DNA of 64,000 nt from Talpa occidentalis. Its lineage: Eukaryota; Chordata; Mammalia; Eulipotyphla; Talpidae. Under the pieces are notes generated by a model. That model saw only the letters and a program-made list of their open reading frames with translations, was not told the origin of the DNA and searched no databases. Location: the NCBI RefSeq assembly GCF_014898055.3, contig NW_026555331.1:104405194-104469193 (forward strand), written 5' to 3'. A program made the position numbers and the translations under genes. Shown piece by piece: positions 9,561 through 21,439 of the stretch; within the stretch, counting starts at the first letter, position 1; every line of letters starts with the position of its first letter.

Positions 9561-12544
9561 CCATCTATCCCTTCTGCTTCCTACTACTGCCACCCAAGTT
9601 CAGGTGTCCCCTTGTCTGAACCACTAACTGCCACATTGGAGGTCTGATCAACATTTTTGGCTGAATGAAAGCCAACTCCATGAGAATAAGCTGTGAGGGT
9701 GAGATTAGGTTCTTAAACAGAGTTAGGTCAGAATTTTGTGAAAATAGATTTCTCCCTACCTTGTAAAGCTGTTGATCTGTGACCCAGGTCTATGAATCCA
9801 GGAAGTAGGATGAGCTGCATGCCTCTATCAGAAAGGAAACAATCAAAGAGCAGAGAAAAGTCTTAAAAAGTGAGCATTATCAAGTCCTGTAAGAATGATT
9901 TGTTTAGAACTGGTTCAGATCACTTTTTCCCCAATATGCTCTTTCTGTTGTCCCGTCAATTAAAAGCAGTTCAGTTACTTGAGTCTTTTTCCCTAAAGGG
10001 CAAAACAAAAATTATCTAATGTTTTTCTTTTCATGTCAGCTCATGCACCTTAGTTTCCACTGAAGACACTTAGGTGTTAACTTCTGTGATTCTGTAGACA
10101 ACACTAAAAGGACCCAGAGAGCTTCTGTTAAACATGCAGTGAGACACAGGCTTCCAATTCTTCAAGCCTTTTACATGTCCCATTTTTCAATTTTATCTAT
10201 TAGAATGTAAAATTTCAGCCCTTTAATAAATTGCCTATTAATATTTAATTTCTTATATCATTGTATTGTTACCAATAATATAACTACAATTGCTTTGTGG
10301 AACAATAACAGAAGATACATTAACTACCAATAGACGAGGACACAAATAGATAGCAAAGGTAATATACATGAAAAATAGTCTGTCACACAGCGTCAGCCCC
10401 AATGAGCATGAATTTACAGTCTGATACAGTGGCCACAATGGCTCTCATTGTTGATTCATCCTCTGATTACTCTGTTTGCACTGTAGACAAAACGGTCTAA
10501 GTGAAGACCACAATAATAAGTGAACTATCTATCATCTCTTATTTTTAGTACAAGCTTGGAGAATTGGCAGAAAGAGAACAGTAAATGGAGTTTCCTGCTG
10601 GTTCTGTGTCACAGGACTCTTAAAACACTGAAGGCGCCGTAAATTATTTAAGACAGAGAATAGAAAGTAGGACTTTGCAATTTTACTGAAGCTTTCTGTC
10701 AAGTTCCTTACCCACATTCCAACCACAGTAATCTGAGGCTAAGAGTGTGTGATTTTTTTGTTTGTTTTGTATTGTATAAAAGGTAGCATGTTTTTACTAT
10801 GTTTTATCATGTTTGCCATGCTTTATCAGCTTCCGGTAAGAGGTAGAATGGCCCTGTCAGGAATTAACGAAATGGTCAAGAATGAAAACAAATATTGCAG
10901 GTGCAAGTTGAGAACTCAGAGGAATACTTTTAGTTAATCAGAGAAACTCTGATCTTAAACCCTCTCTAAGCAATTTTGCCTGCTTGATAGCTCTACTTAG
11001 AGGTCCCACAGGTATCTTCAATTCACCATATTTAAGATAAGACCTATTATTAGATTATTCCCTAATCATCCTATAACACAACGAAACAAACCCTGTTTCT
11101 TTTGATCTTGATTTTCTTTATTGCCTTAATGGCACCATGGCTTTCCCCCTTAGTGGAGGCTCATAACCTTACTTCCTGTTTTTCTGTCCACTTAACTGTG
11201 TTTGGTCATTGCTGACAGAGGCAGGTTTACCAGGAAGGAGGTGAAGCTTAAGTTAGGGCACAGGTTTCTTCCAGGCCTCTCACAGGGACCCAAATAATAT
11301 TTTGTAAGAGCCATGTGTTTGTGTAAAATTTGGGAAAATAAGATACATCAGCTGATGTCTCTTTCAACTCTCAATTTTTCCACAGCCACCCTATCCCTCT
11401 TATCAAGTACCAGTCTGGAAATTGGGGGAAAGGGATATCAGATTGAGTTTGGGAATGCATTTATTTGGGTTTAACGGGACTTATTTGTGTTTTTATTGGA
11501 AGCACTTCTATTTAGTTACTGTTAATTGTTTCAATGTAGGAAACAGCTTCTGGTATATTCCTCATGCCCACTACGCTGAATCTTACATAAAGAAGCAAGG
11601 CCAGAGGATTTTATACCTTGTAAGTGTGCAGGAGAAACAAGGTATGAATGTGTGGAGCCAGAAGCTGGTCCTTGGAAAATTCTCTCAAACATACAACATT
11701 GTAAGCAGAGGATATACTTCCCGCTAACACCTGGTGAACATTATAGTTCTTGCCTATCAGTAATAGCTCTGAAAAGCAGTATTTGCCATCACGAACTCAC
11801 ATACATTTTTTTTTCTTTTGTAAGGGGAATAATGAAAAATAGAACTTATCAACTTGTGTTTGTATAGCACAAACCTGAGGCAGAACTATAAATATTAAGT
11901 ATATTTATAACAGCACACATATAAAAGAAACTTAAAAGCACTGTTTCTCAATTTGGAAACAATCCTAAATATTTATATAACTTTGCTAATAATGAGTTGT
12001 GAACCAAAAGAAACTTTTCTAAATTATCAACAGTGAAAAACAAATTTCAATTGACCCTGTTAGAGGAAAGGCTAAGTGGTCTTTCTGTCTGCTCTATAGA
12101 AAATGTGTTACCATGTGAGAAGTTAGACACCAGGAGTAGCCCAAATGTACAAAAACAAGAATTATAGAGGTTTGTCAGATAGACCATTTTAAAAATGTCT
12201 CTTTTCTATGATGCTAGTGGTATTTGTTAGGGTTCTCCATTTTGTAATTTATTATAATTTCTTTTCTTTCAAATAAATATTCACTTTTGTATTTAGTATC
12301 TTATTCTTTAAAAAAACGATCCTCATTATATAAACACACACCCAGCCCGGGCTACTATGACCCAGTCCTGAGGAGTCTCTCTCCAGGCTGTTTCTCGGCT
12401 CTGTATCATCTCTTCCTTTGCCACCAGCATCGCTTTTCTTCAGACTCCATCTCTCCTCGTGCATAGCTGAGCAGAGTACGTGCCTTGCTGTGGCCCGTGC
12501 TGTTCCCCGATATAAGATTACTCTTACTAACAACAATAATAAGT
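9561..12544. other. Unique DNA, no gene seen
   Basis: About 3 kb without a recognised repeat. Open frames of 60-101 codons (for example 11422-11727) show no known domain and no splice context I can support. Confidence 0.45.
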
Positions 12545-12740
12545 ACGAGTTAGGGGCATCTGGTAGGTACTGGGTATTTTACATATTATATTTAGTTCCC
12601 ACAATCCCCCTAGGAAGTAAGTGTGACTGCCATTGCAGAACAGGAAAGTAGGACTCAAAGTGCTTAAGTAACTTGACAGTCATTGTATGGTTCAAACCTA
12701 GTTCCTCCAGACCTTGGACTGCTTATAGCGTGCAGCCTTT
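12545..12740 (-). repeat. MIR
   Basis: On the reverse strand this follows the MIR consensus: on the forward strand it shows CACAATCCCCCTAGGAAGTA, then AGTGCTTAAGTAACTTGACA and TGGTTCAAACCTAGTTCCTCC. Ends are approximate. Confidence 0.7.
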
Positions 12741-12890
12741 CTCTTTACTAAGATGCTCAGCTTCTTTCTTTGTGTTTCTAGAAAGAAACCTTAATCTTTA
12801 ATCCTCCACAGTCAGAAGCTGACCTCTCCTTAGGGGCAAATGCATCCACTTTTCCCCGGTATGTGCACTAACATGCACAAGTTGAAGTCC

Positions 12891-13190
12891 TTTTTTTTTT
12901 TTTTTTTTTTTTTAAGGATTATTCCTTTATTGTAAGATTTTTATTTTATTTATTTTTGCATAGAAGAGCTGGGGTGTAGGCCAGAGGTGCAGGGGATGAG
13001 AGGATTCACTAGAGATAGAGTGGGGAGCAGAACAAGTGGGTTTACTGAAATATAATGTTAAGGGGAGCAGCAAGAGAGACAGGAGAGGTCCACTGCACCA
13101 TATGTGGGCCAGCTCCCTGGCGGGAGATCCAAATTAGGCTGTAGGGGTAATAGCACTGAGACTTAACTCCTAGACCACCAGGGAGGTCCC
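12891..13190 (-). mobile_element. tRNA-derived SINE, group B
   Basis: Reverse-strand copy with the group B end (AGAGCTGGGGTGTAGGCCAG on the forward strand) and the head end ACCACCAGGGAGGTCCC. The B box region is degenerate. Target duplications are CAAGTTGAAGTCC (12878-12890) and a diverged CAAGTTGAAATCT (13191-13203), which points to an older insertion. The tail is unusual: a 28-32-nt T run, then AAGGATTATTCCTTTATTG before the normal AAAT-type tail. Confidence 0.88.
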
Positions 13191-13203
13191 CAAGTTGAAA
13201 TCT

Positions 13204-13875
13204 TGATTGTCCCCAAATATGGCATATCTTTTTCTTGGTACTAAACATTCCCCTTTCATAGTAACTCTTTCTCAATTTTTCTAGATCCCTTGATGTCAGT
13301 TTCAATACCATCTCCATAGTCTCCAAAATGGGTATGATAATTCCTTGTCTTTAGCTCCTAAAGCACTTTGGTTTTGCTATAAAAGATTATAGATTTGCTT
13401 CTCTTCCTTTCATAGAAAGATGATGAGCACTCATTTCTATATTGTTGCAGTCATCTCATTTTATATTTATTTCCTTTAACATATAGATATTTTCCATATT
13501 TCTGCGGTCAGTCATTTCTATGTTGAATGACTGTGATTTTTTTGCCATGTTATTTGAATATTTTTCTATAAACATTTTTGTTTCATTTTTTTTGCATTTT
13601 TATTGTTGCTGTTTGTTACTATCAAAATCAGCATTAGAAAGAACATCTTTGGAATATAGATTTCCTTCCTTTATGGAATTACTTCCTCAGGATTCAAGTC
13701 CATAAGTGGTATTACATGATCAAAGTGCATGGATAGTTTATGACTCATGTAGCCCTATTGTTTGTTCAAGGTTTGCATAATTTCTATTGTAATCGGATTG
13801 TGCTAATTTCACTTAGCAGCACTGAATGATAGTATTTAATTTTCTCTTTTTGCCATCTAGCATATTGTCCCTCTG
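13204..13875. other. Unique AT-rich DNA
   Basis: No gene or confidently named repeat. Parts resemble very old reverse-strand L1 (ATATAGATTTCCTTCCTTTA), but too weakly to call. Confidence 0.35.
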
Positions 13876-13959
13876 GGTTGTTTTACTTTTTTTTTTTTTT
13901 TTAAAGATTTATTTTTATTTTATTTTTTTTCATTTTTTATTTTTTATTTTATTTTATTT

Positions 13960-14703
13960 TTTTAATAATAAATTTTATTTTTATATTCCCCATACAATTG
14001 TAGCCCCCCCATTCTGACCCCAATCCCTCCCCTCCTGCCCCTCACCCCCCAAAAAGTGTCTCTGGTTCATAGTTTTTTTGTTGATTTTGATTTTCACTTT
14101 CTTATAGTTATTCATTTTCCTGGTCCCTTATTTAAGTTTTCTAGACTCCTGCTATGAGTGAGACCATCCGGTATTTTTCTTTTTCTTTTTGGCTTATTTC
14201 GCTGAGCATGATCCCTTCCAGCGCCATCCATGTTGCTGCAAATTGCATGTGTTTATCTTTTTTTTTTTTTTTGAATGCTGAGTAATATTCCATGGTATAT
14301 ATGTACCACATCTTCTTGATCCAGTCATCTATTTTTTGGGCATTTGGGCTGTTTCCAAAACTTAGCTATTGTAAATAGTGCTGCTATAAACATAGGGGTG
14401 CAGGTGTTCTTTGGAATGGATGTTTCTGTGTCCTTTGGGTAAAGACCTAGGAGTGGAATTGCTGGATCATATGGAAGCTCTATGTTTAGTAGGTCCAGAA
14501 ATCTCCACAAAGCTCTCCATAGTGGTTGGACCAGTTTGCACTCCCACCAGCAGTGCAGGAGAGTTCCTTTTTCTCCACACCCTCGCCAACATTTGTTGTT
14601 GCTAGTTTTTTTAATATGTGCCATTCTCACTGGTGTAAGATGGTATCTCATGGTAGTTTTGATTTGCATTTCCCTGATTGCAAGTGATGTTGAACATTTT
14701 TTC
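13960..14703 (-). mobile_element. L1 copy 1 of the composite, 5'-truncated
   Basis: Contains the last ~110 codons of ORF2 plus the 3' UTR. The conserved Cys motif C-x3-C-x7-H-x4-C (CWRGC...H...C) is visible in the reverse-strand frame at 14325-14669, which then runs out of frame before the true C-terminus. In L1 sense it starts at GAAAAAATGTTCAACATCAC, directly after an A run. The 3' UTR carries a G-rich motif, C-rich on the forward strand at 14025-14050. Confidence 0.9.
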
Positions 14704-14724
14704 TTTTTTTTTTTTTTTTTTTTT

Positions 14725-14803
14725 CTATTTGAATTTATACTTCCAGCCCATTTACTCTCCTTAACGACTGAATTTTATAATATATTTTTGTGCTCACAAG
14801 TTG
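14725..14803. other. 79-nt non-L1 segment, probable 3' transduction
   Basis: This segment lies between two poly(A)/poly(T) runs and matches neither L1 nor the host SINE. In L1 sense it begins CAACTTGTGAGCAC and ends TATAAATTCAAATAG followed by A21. The simplest reading is genomic sequence that lay downstream of a source L1 and was carried along by read-through transcription. Confidence 0.65.
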
Positions 14804-16226
14804 TTTTTTTTTTTTTAAATAATAAATTTTATTTTTATATTCCCCATACAATTGCAGCCCCCCCATTCTGACCCCAATCCCTCCCCTCCCACCCCCGCCC
14901 CCCAAAGTGTCTCTGGTTCATAGTTTTTTGTTGATTTTCATTTTCACTTTCTTATAGTTATTCATTTTCCTGGTCCCTTATTTAAGTTTTCTAGACTCCT
15001 GCTATGAGTGAGACCATCCAGTATTTTTCTTTTTCTTTTTGGCTTATTTCGCTGAGCATGATCCCTTCCAGCGCCATCCATGTTACTGCAAATTGCATGT
15101 GTTTATCTTTTTTGAATGCTGAGTAATATTCCATGGTATATATGTACCACATCTTCTTGATCCAGTCATCTATTTTTGGGCATTTGGGCTGTTTCCAAAG
15201 CTTAGCTATTATAAACAGTGCTGCAATAAACATAGGGGTGCAGGTGTTCTTTGGAATTGATGTTTCTGTGTCCTTTGGGTAAATACCTAGGAGTGGAATT
15301 GCTGGATCATATGGAAGCTCTATGTTTAGTAGGCCCAGAAATCTCCACACAGCTCTCCATAGTGGTTGGACCAGTTTGCACTCCCACCAACAGTGCAGGA
15401 GAGTTCCTTTTTCTCCACACCCTCGCCAACATTTGTTGTTGCTAGTTTTTTTAATATGTGCCATTCTCACTGGTGTAAGATGGTATCTCATGGTAGTTTT
15501 GATTTGCATTTCCCTGATGACAAGTGATGTTGAACATTTTTTCATATGCCTGTTGGCCATTCGCTTTTCCTCTTCAGAGAAGTTTCTTTTTAGCTCTTCT
15601 GCCCATTTTTTGACTGGATTATTTTCTTTGTTGTTGTTAAGTCTCATCAGCTCTTTGCAGATTTTTGTGATCAGTCCTTTATCATTAGTGTTGGGTGCAA
15701 AAATGTTCTCCCAGTTGGTGGGGTTTCTCTTTGTTTTGGTTATTGTCTCTTTTGCTGTGCAGAAGCTCTTTAATTTGATGTAGTCCCAGCTGTTTATCTT
15801 TGCCTTCACTATCACTGCTTTGGGTGATGTGTCTGTAAAGATGTCTTTGATGTGCAAATCCCGTAGTGTTTCGCCTATATTTCCTTTTATATATTTTATG
15901 GTTTCAGGTCTTATGTCTAGTTCTTTAATCCATTTTGAGTTGATTTTTGTGTATGGTGTGAGGTAGTGGTCAAGCTTCATTCTTTTGCATGTAGCAACCC
16001 AGTTTTCCCAGCACCATTTATTGAACAAACTTTCTTTGCTCCAATGCATAGTCTTTTCTCCTTTGTCAAAGATTAGTTGACCATAAATCTGTGGGTTTAT
16101 TTCTGGATTTTCTATTCGATTCCATTGGTCTGTATGTCTGTTCTTGTTCCAATACCATGCAGTTTTGATGATTATGGCTTTGTAGTATAGTTTGAAGTCT
16201 GGGCGTGTGATGCCTCCATTCCCTTC
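14804..16226 (-). mobile_element. L1 copy 2 of the composite, 5'-truncated
   Basis: This ~1.4-kb copy holds the ORF2 C-terminal third and the 3' UTR. It is truncated at its 5' end at GAAGGGAATGGAGGCATCA, exactly at the duplication boundary. It is close in sequence to the L1 at 27602-29219, which lies in the opposite orientation. Confidence 0.92.
14991..16049 (-). pseudogene. L1 ORF2 C-terminal fragment, 352 codons open
   Basis: This is the longest open frame in the window. It encodes the C-terminal part of the L1 ORF2 protein, downstream of the endonuclease and reverse transcriptase domains, which are both absent. The region includes the segments typical of mammalian ORF2 ([42 protein letters not shown]) and the C-terminal Cys motif C-x3-C-x7-H-x4-C near residues 225-242. 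The frame ends at the natural ORF2 stop after SLIAGV. A further in-frame start upstream belongs to the same truncated element. It cannot produce a working retrotransposase and is not a host gene. Its openness only shows that the insertion is fairly young. Confidence 0.92.
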
Positions 16227-16646
16227 TTAAAGATTTATTTTTATACAAGAACCGGGGTACAGGCCAGATGTGCGGGAGGGTGAGAGGATTCACCAGAGAC
16301 AGAGCAGGGAACAGAACAGGCAGACTGACAAAATACACTGCTGAGGGGAGCAGCAGGCGAGATAGGAGAGGTCTGCCTCGCCATGCGGGATTCTTCCCAG
16401 CTGGCATGGATCGAACCAGTGCTGCAGAGGCTGCGGACTGCCTCACAGTGCGGCGCTCAAAGGCCTGCGCCACCAGGGAGGCCCTAGGTTGTTTTACTTT
16501 TGAGGTTGAGTGTCTTCTGAAATTGGGGGTAGGGGAATGGAGGGAGACCAGTCAAATCATATGAATAAAATCACAAATTTTAATATGAAGATCAATGATA
16601 GGGGATGGATACATGAGGAGAAATGTTTTGTAAAAATTATTTGATA

Positions 16647-16888
16647 GGGCCTCCCCTGGTGGCGCAGCGGTTGAGCGCTGCCAGCAGCCTCTGCAGCGCT
16701 GGTTCAATACCCAGCCACGAGGGTCCCACATGGTGCGACAGACCTCTCCTGCCGCTCCTGCTGCTCCCCTCAGCAGTGTATTTCAGTCTACCTGTTCTGT
16801 TCCCCACTCTGGTTCTGGTGAATTCTCTCACCCTCCTGCGCTTCTGACTGTACCCAGTGCTTGTATAGATAAATAAATAAATCTTTAA
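16647..16888 (+). mobile_element. tRNA-derived SINE, group A
   Basis: Starts GGGCCTCCCCTGGTGGCGCA. About 20 nt of the head between the A and B boxes are missing (TTGAGCGCTG is followed directly by CCAGCAGCCTC). The B box reads GGTTCAATACC. Perfect 15-bp duplications, AAAAATTATTTGATA, lie at 16632-16646 and 16889-16903. It forms an inverted pair with the SINE ending at 16486, 160 bp away. Confidence 0.92.
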
Positions 16889-16903
16889 AAAAATTATTTG
16901 ATA

Positions 16904-18744
16904 CATGAATTTATCAAAGTCTTCAAACCCACACAGCCATTACCTGACAACCAGGCCCAGTTGTCTGATTGGCTGAAGATTTGCAGATGCAAATCGTACT
17001 CTTAGGCCAGATGTGTAATTGGACAACCACTGCCAATTAAAAGTGGTAGCAAATTACAGGGGTTCAGGAGATAATTGATTCTCCAAATTAGTAACTCAAT
17101 TGATCAAAATTATAATACCTGTTGAAGTTACTTTAAATTATGCTCTAATAGTAATTAGAGGCTTTGCTTCATGTTCTATGAAATATTTCCCTTTGCCGAT
17201 GAAGTACTAAGGGACTGGTAATTTAGGCAAATAAATCATGATTGCCTGATCAAAGTCATTAAATTAATATAAAATGTAATGGTAGTAAATTCTCTGATAA
17301 AAGAAAGTGGTTTAATACTTCGATAGGGAGGTAGCCAAAATTATATTCTGCAAATATTTGGATACGTTTTTCATAAGGTCCAGCATTCCATTTTGCAGCT
17401 TTGTTTGATAGGTTCATAGACCCATCTTTTTTCTTTTACTATGGCAATAAGTAATTGTGTCTATTCCGAGCCTTTGTCATACCTAATTGCCACTTTATTG
17501 TTCCCAGAGGGCAATTGGACTAAGACTTTTAAAACGCTGAATTTAAAATGACTAATAAGGATTAAAAGAAGGAACCCAGAGATTGCAGAGCCATCGCTGC
17601 TTGATGTTATTTCCTACAATTATATTTTAAGGTAATTAGCAATAGTCATACTTTGTTGAGAGAGCAACTGTGCTTTCACACATTGACACTCATTTGGGAC
17701 ACAGCACATTCTATTCTCTCAGATACCGTAGTCGAACCTTCCATATCCAGCACTGTCACTCATTTGAAAAACTAAAAAATAACTTAAAATTATTCCAGTG
17801 TTGAACAGGATCCACAAAGGAAGATAAGTCTGGAATAGAAATGATAGCTTTCCACATACTGGGAATTCCATTTAATATATAGCACTTAATGTGTGAGAAG
17901 ATTTCTGGCATCTTCCTATTGTGGCTTTATAGGAAAGATCATGGCCCAGCCCGCACACCCTAGAACACAAGAGCCTGGAGAGCAGTTACTTTTTCACAAA
18001 AAAAGAAAGTTTTAAGTACCTGCTAATGGCAAGACCAAGCTCTGCAGCAATGATGCATTTGCATAGATGAATCATTTGGCTGCCTTGAATAAGTTGTAGT
18101 AGAAGCTGTTCCAGAACTCTTGACTAATATAACCTAAAACCTAAACATCGACTGCTGCAAAAGCAGTGTAAAAATTGACATGATTTCTTGGATAATTTTT
18201 GACAAAGCAGGTTTTTCCTGGATTCTGATCAGTAAACATGGGAAGGCGGCTATAGAATCACTAACTTACTAAGAGTTGGTGAATCTGACTGAGCCTTAAT
18301 CATTACAATTCTAGTTGGTCTGCCCCAAGTAAAACACAAAATCGTATTTTAAAGGAGTGAGTAGATGCTTTAAAAATGTTTTCAAAATAAATGTTCTGAA
18401 TGTCAGTTTGGTTTCTGGACTAAATTGCCTCTAAATTACCCAGTTCTAAAATCACATTTCAAAGCTTTGGGAAACCCTGTCTGGGGCCTGTCTAGACCTC
18501 AGAATTGGCCTGGTTTGTTTTAAGGTTTCAACAAGGCCCCAGCCTGCTGGGTTTGCCTAATACCAAGGGAGAGACATGTGAGACGTGATGTAGATTCTAC
18601 AATACTGTTGTATGTGTTTTTTTTTCATTATACCCTGTTTGGAAAAGTAATTTAAAAAATGATATCATGGTATATTTCTAGAATTGCATCATCTCTTGAC
18701 CTTAAGACTTCCTAAACAAAGAGGGGTGAAGTGGAGGATCACAG
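16904..18744. other. Repeat-free stretch rich in homeodomain-type motifs
   Basis: No mobile element is recognisable in this 1.8 kb although the rest of the window is full of them. It has many AATTA/TAAT cores, a palindromic octamer pair at 16978-16995 and a perfect octamer (ATTTGCAT) at 18057-18064. It could be a conserved non-coding element, but this is inference only. Confidence 0.35.
16978..16995. promoter_or_regulatory. Possible POU octamer palindrome
   Basis: GATTTGCAGATGCAAATC has 8-bp inverted arms (GATTTGCA/TGCAAATC) around a 2-bp centre. The right half contains the canonical octamer ATGCAAAT, and the left half is a one-base variant on the other strand. POU-domain factors bind such sites; function here is not shown. 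Confidence 0.3.
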
Positions 18745-18880
18745 CCAATGACGTAGCATCAGAGACTTGGCCTCTCGTTGTACACTGTGGCTGACCCACT
18801 GTGGGACTTTGGGAAAGTCACTTAGCCTTTCTGGGCTTCATTTCTCAAATGAGGACATTTAGAATAGAAATCGTCTACAG
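18745..18880 (+). repeat. MIR
   Basis: CACTGTGGGACTTTGGGAAA, GTCACTTAGCCTTTCTGGGC and TTCATTTCTCAAATGAGGAC follow the MIR core on the forward strand. Confidence 0.8.
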
Positions 18881-19937
18881 TCTCTTTGGTTTGTGTTTCT
18901 ATGATGTCACAAAACATGTGGGCAGATTTTCTAAATGTTACTGTATGCTATATTTTTACTGGAAAACAAACCAATGATTCAGCACTAGTCATGTGCCAGG
19001 CAAATCTAAAACTGAGAAGAGACTTAGCAGGTAGGCAGTCATGAGTTCATTAGGGAGACCCAGAGACTCATGCAATTACGGCACCAAGTCCAACAGGGTT
19101 TCGCATCTGTCACCATGGGTATAACAAAGATTCAAACTGAACCTGTACTTTAAAAATGCATTGCTTTTTTTTTTTTTTAATAAAGTTTTAGAAAGTCAGT
19201 TAACTCAGTTGCATTCTCTGCTTTGCACGCAATAACAGGGTGGACTATTCATAAATAGGTGTCTGTAAGCCCCCATTAGGGCTGGACTGCAGAATAATCT
19301 GGCATGTGTGACATCTACATTTAATTATTGCTTCATCCAGCACCTGTGTTACACAGTGACTCAGGTCTGCAGCCTCATCCTTTCATGTTGGACAAAGCAA
19401 CTAGGTCAGTCATTGGAGCTGGAGCCTTGAGAAAGGGTGCTCATGGCCACCCCAGAGCTGCTACTTCTGGCATCTCGTCCTAATTTATGTGGTTCTCACT
19501 GCTTGGGTAAACAATCTCTGTTCGAGGGAAATACTTCAGTTTTTACTTAGCGAGGATGAGATGAAATTTTTCAGGTAACTGAGAGAAGCCACTCTTTTGC
19601 CTCCAATAGCTCGATGGAACAGACTCAGAGGCTCATTGTTAAACTTTCTTCTTAAATACCAATTTGGTGATGTGAATTTTCTCTTAAACTGTGTTCCTGA
19701 AATAGTGTTTCATAAAACAGTCGACTCTAGAATGAAAATTGAATGAAATCTGTTAAAAAAAAGTGTTTTACTTTTTAAAGAAATTGAACAACTTACCATT
19801 TTAAGTGTACAAAATTCAGTGCCATTTAATGCATTCTCAATGTTGCACAATCATCACACATCTAGTTTCGAATTTTTTCATCACTCCAAAGAACACCCCA
19901 TACTCTGCATTCTCCCCTCCCCCCATCTCCTGGCAAT
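18881..19937. other. Unique DNA, no gene seen
   Basis: No recognised repeat or coding frame. The segment at about 19755-19937 (TGAACAACTTACCATTTTAAG and following, with CCCCATACTCTGCATTCTCC) resembles an old interspersed repeat, perhaps L1-related, but I cannot name it firmly. Confidence 0.4.
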
Positions 19938-19948
19938 CCCTAACCTAA

Positions 19949-20197
19949 TTTTTTTTTTTTAATTAATTTATTTATACAAGCACCGGGTACAGTCAGAAGC
20001 GCGGGAGGGTGAGAGAATTCACCAGAGCGGGGAACAGAACAGGTAGACCGACGAAATACACTGCTGAGGGGAGCAGCGGGCAGCAGGAGAGGTCTGCGCA
20101 CCATGTGGGACCCTCACCAGGGATCGAACCGGCGCTGCAGAGGCTGTGGGCAGCTTCACAGCCCAGCGCTCAACTGCTGCACCACCATGGGAAGCCC
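19949..20197 (-). mobile_element. tRNA-derived SINE, group A
   Basis: Reverse-strand copy ending ACCACCATGGGAAGCCC, with the group A body. The head between the boxes is short compared with other copies. Duplications CCCTAACCTAA lie at 19938-19948 and 20198-20208. Confidence 0.9.
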
Positions 20198-20208
20198 CCC
20201 TAACCTAA

Positions 20209-21439
20209 CTTCTGTCCCTGTGGATTGGCCTACTCCAAAAGTGTTTTAAGTTTTGAGGATCTGCTTTTATTCCAAAGTACTCAGTTCTTAATGGACATGA
20301 AGGAAAAGAACATGGATCCAAAGAGAGGGAGAGTTCCTGTGAGGATTAAATATTTACCTGTCATGGCCTCCAACTTCCTTCCCCTTGAATCACAAACGCC
20401 TGTGGAGCACAACAGGTTGCCAGCCAGCCGGTAAGGGGGCGAAGAATGATATCCATTTAGAGTTCCAGGAAAAGCTGAAGTAGGACGGAATAAAATGATT
20501 TTAGTTGGAATTTGGCCACATTTGAAGGCTAATTAATGAGGATTATGAACAAAATGAGGAATGTGCTCCTGGCTGTGGCCAAGTTATCAATGTAGTAAAG
20601 TATGGCCTGCGAGTTTCCTAACCTCTGCAGAAGGACGCCCTTATGCTCCGTTCAACATATTGAATGTGTTAAGTGCTGAAGAAAACTGGACTCATGGAAA
20701 AGGATGTGTAGTCTTTTATACACTTGCAGAGAGGTTGTTGGTGCTTAAATCTGCAGGAACCTGGACACATGACTCTTTTGATCTTAAATCTTGGAGGGAA
20801 GTCGTTTGCTTAGCAGGCTCTGTTAGGATCCCTTTGTGAAGCTTCAAAAAGCAAAAGAAATCATCTACCTTTCCCCCCTCCTGACACCAGTTCCTACAGT
20901 TGAGTTGAAAGTATTTCTGTGCAGGTGCACAGTGCGGGAGAACAGGCTCAGCAGAACAGCTCTGTGTCTTGTTTTCATTAAGTATTTTACAAACCCGGGA
21001 ACTCCAGTATGCTAGGCTGGGAAGAGAAAGGGAAAATAATAAAAGACGGAGGAAGTTCTTCCCTCCCGCAGGCAGCATTCTTCAGCCACTTGAAGAAAAA
21101 ATTTCCAAATACCTGCCCATGTCCCAGGGTCATTTAAGGATAGATTGTGATTGGTAGTGAAGAGGATGAGAAACTGAAGAGGAAGACAGAGAAAAGAGAA
21201 TGGGAGAGAGAAACAGGGAGGGAGAAGGAGAAAACTATCTATAGGGTCTTCCCTGGGCCCTGCAGGGCAGGTGATAAGCATCTGAATAAAGAAGAGCTGG
21301 TTAGTTTGTGACCATCTCCGACACTGACACTGGAAATGCAGAAATCCCTAGGAAGGATTTGGTGGAAGACAGTTGTGCATGTGACTTGTGCAGTCACACA
21401 AGGTCAGGTGCTGAGAAACCCCACCCTTGGTTTAAGGCT
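20209..21439. other. Unique DNA, no gene seen
   Basis: Several overlapping open frames of 60-120 codons exist (the longest at 20716-21078, reverse), none with a recognisable domain. No promoter, RNA gene or repeat family was identified. Confidence 0.4.

Larger units (their letters stand above)
13918..16226 (-). mobile_element. Composite L1 insertion: two truncated L1 copies in one duplication
   Basis: A single pair of 17-bp duplications, TTAAAGATTTATTTTTA, at 13901-13917 and 16227-16243 encloses the whole block. In L1 sense (reverse strand) it reads: L1 copy (16226 to about 14817), a run of 13 A, 79 nt of unrelated sequence (14803-14725), a run of 21 A, a second truncated L1 copy (14703 to about 13960) and an A-rich tail. 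No duplication separates the two L1 copies. This fits one retrotransposition event by template jumping, with the upstream RNA carrying a 3' transduction. The 79-nt part has a TATAAA variant poly(A) signal about 12 nt before the A21 run. Confidence 0.85.
13891..16486 (-). mobile_element. tRNA-derived SINE, group B, split by an L1 block
   Basis: The SINE tail (T run and start of AAAGATTTATTTTTA) is at 13891-13917, and the body and head are at 16227-16486, ending CACCAGGGAGGCCCT. Its own duplications, GGTTGTTTTACTTTT, are at 13876-13890 and 16487-16501, perfect over 15 bp. Removing 13918-16243 (the L1 block plus one copy of its 17-bp duplication) restores a contiguous SINE. This fixes the order of events: SINE first, L1 block later. 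Confidence 0.9.

Noticed and set aside
14991..16049. 352-codon open frame as a host gene
   Set aside because: Its sequence is the C-terminal part of L1 ORF2, and it lies inside a truncated L1 with target duplications.
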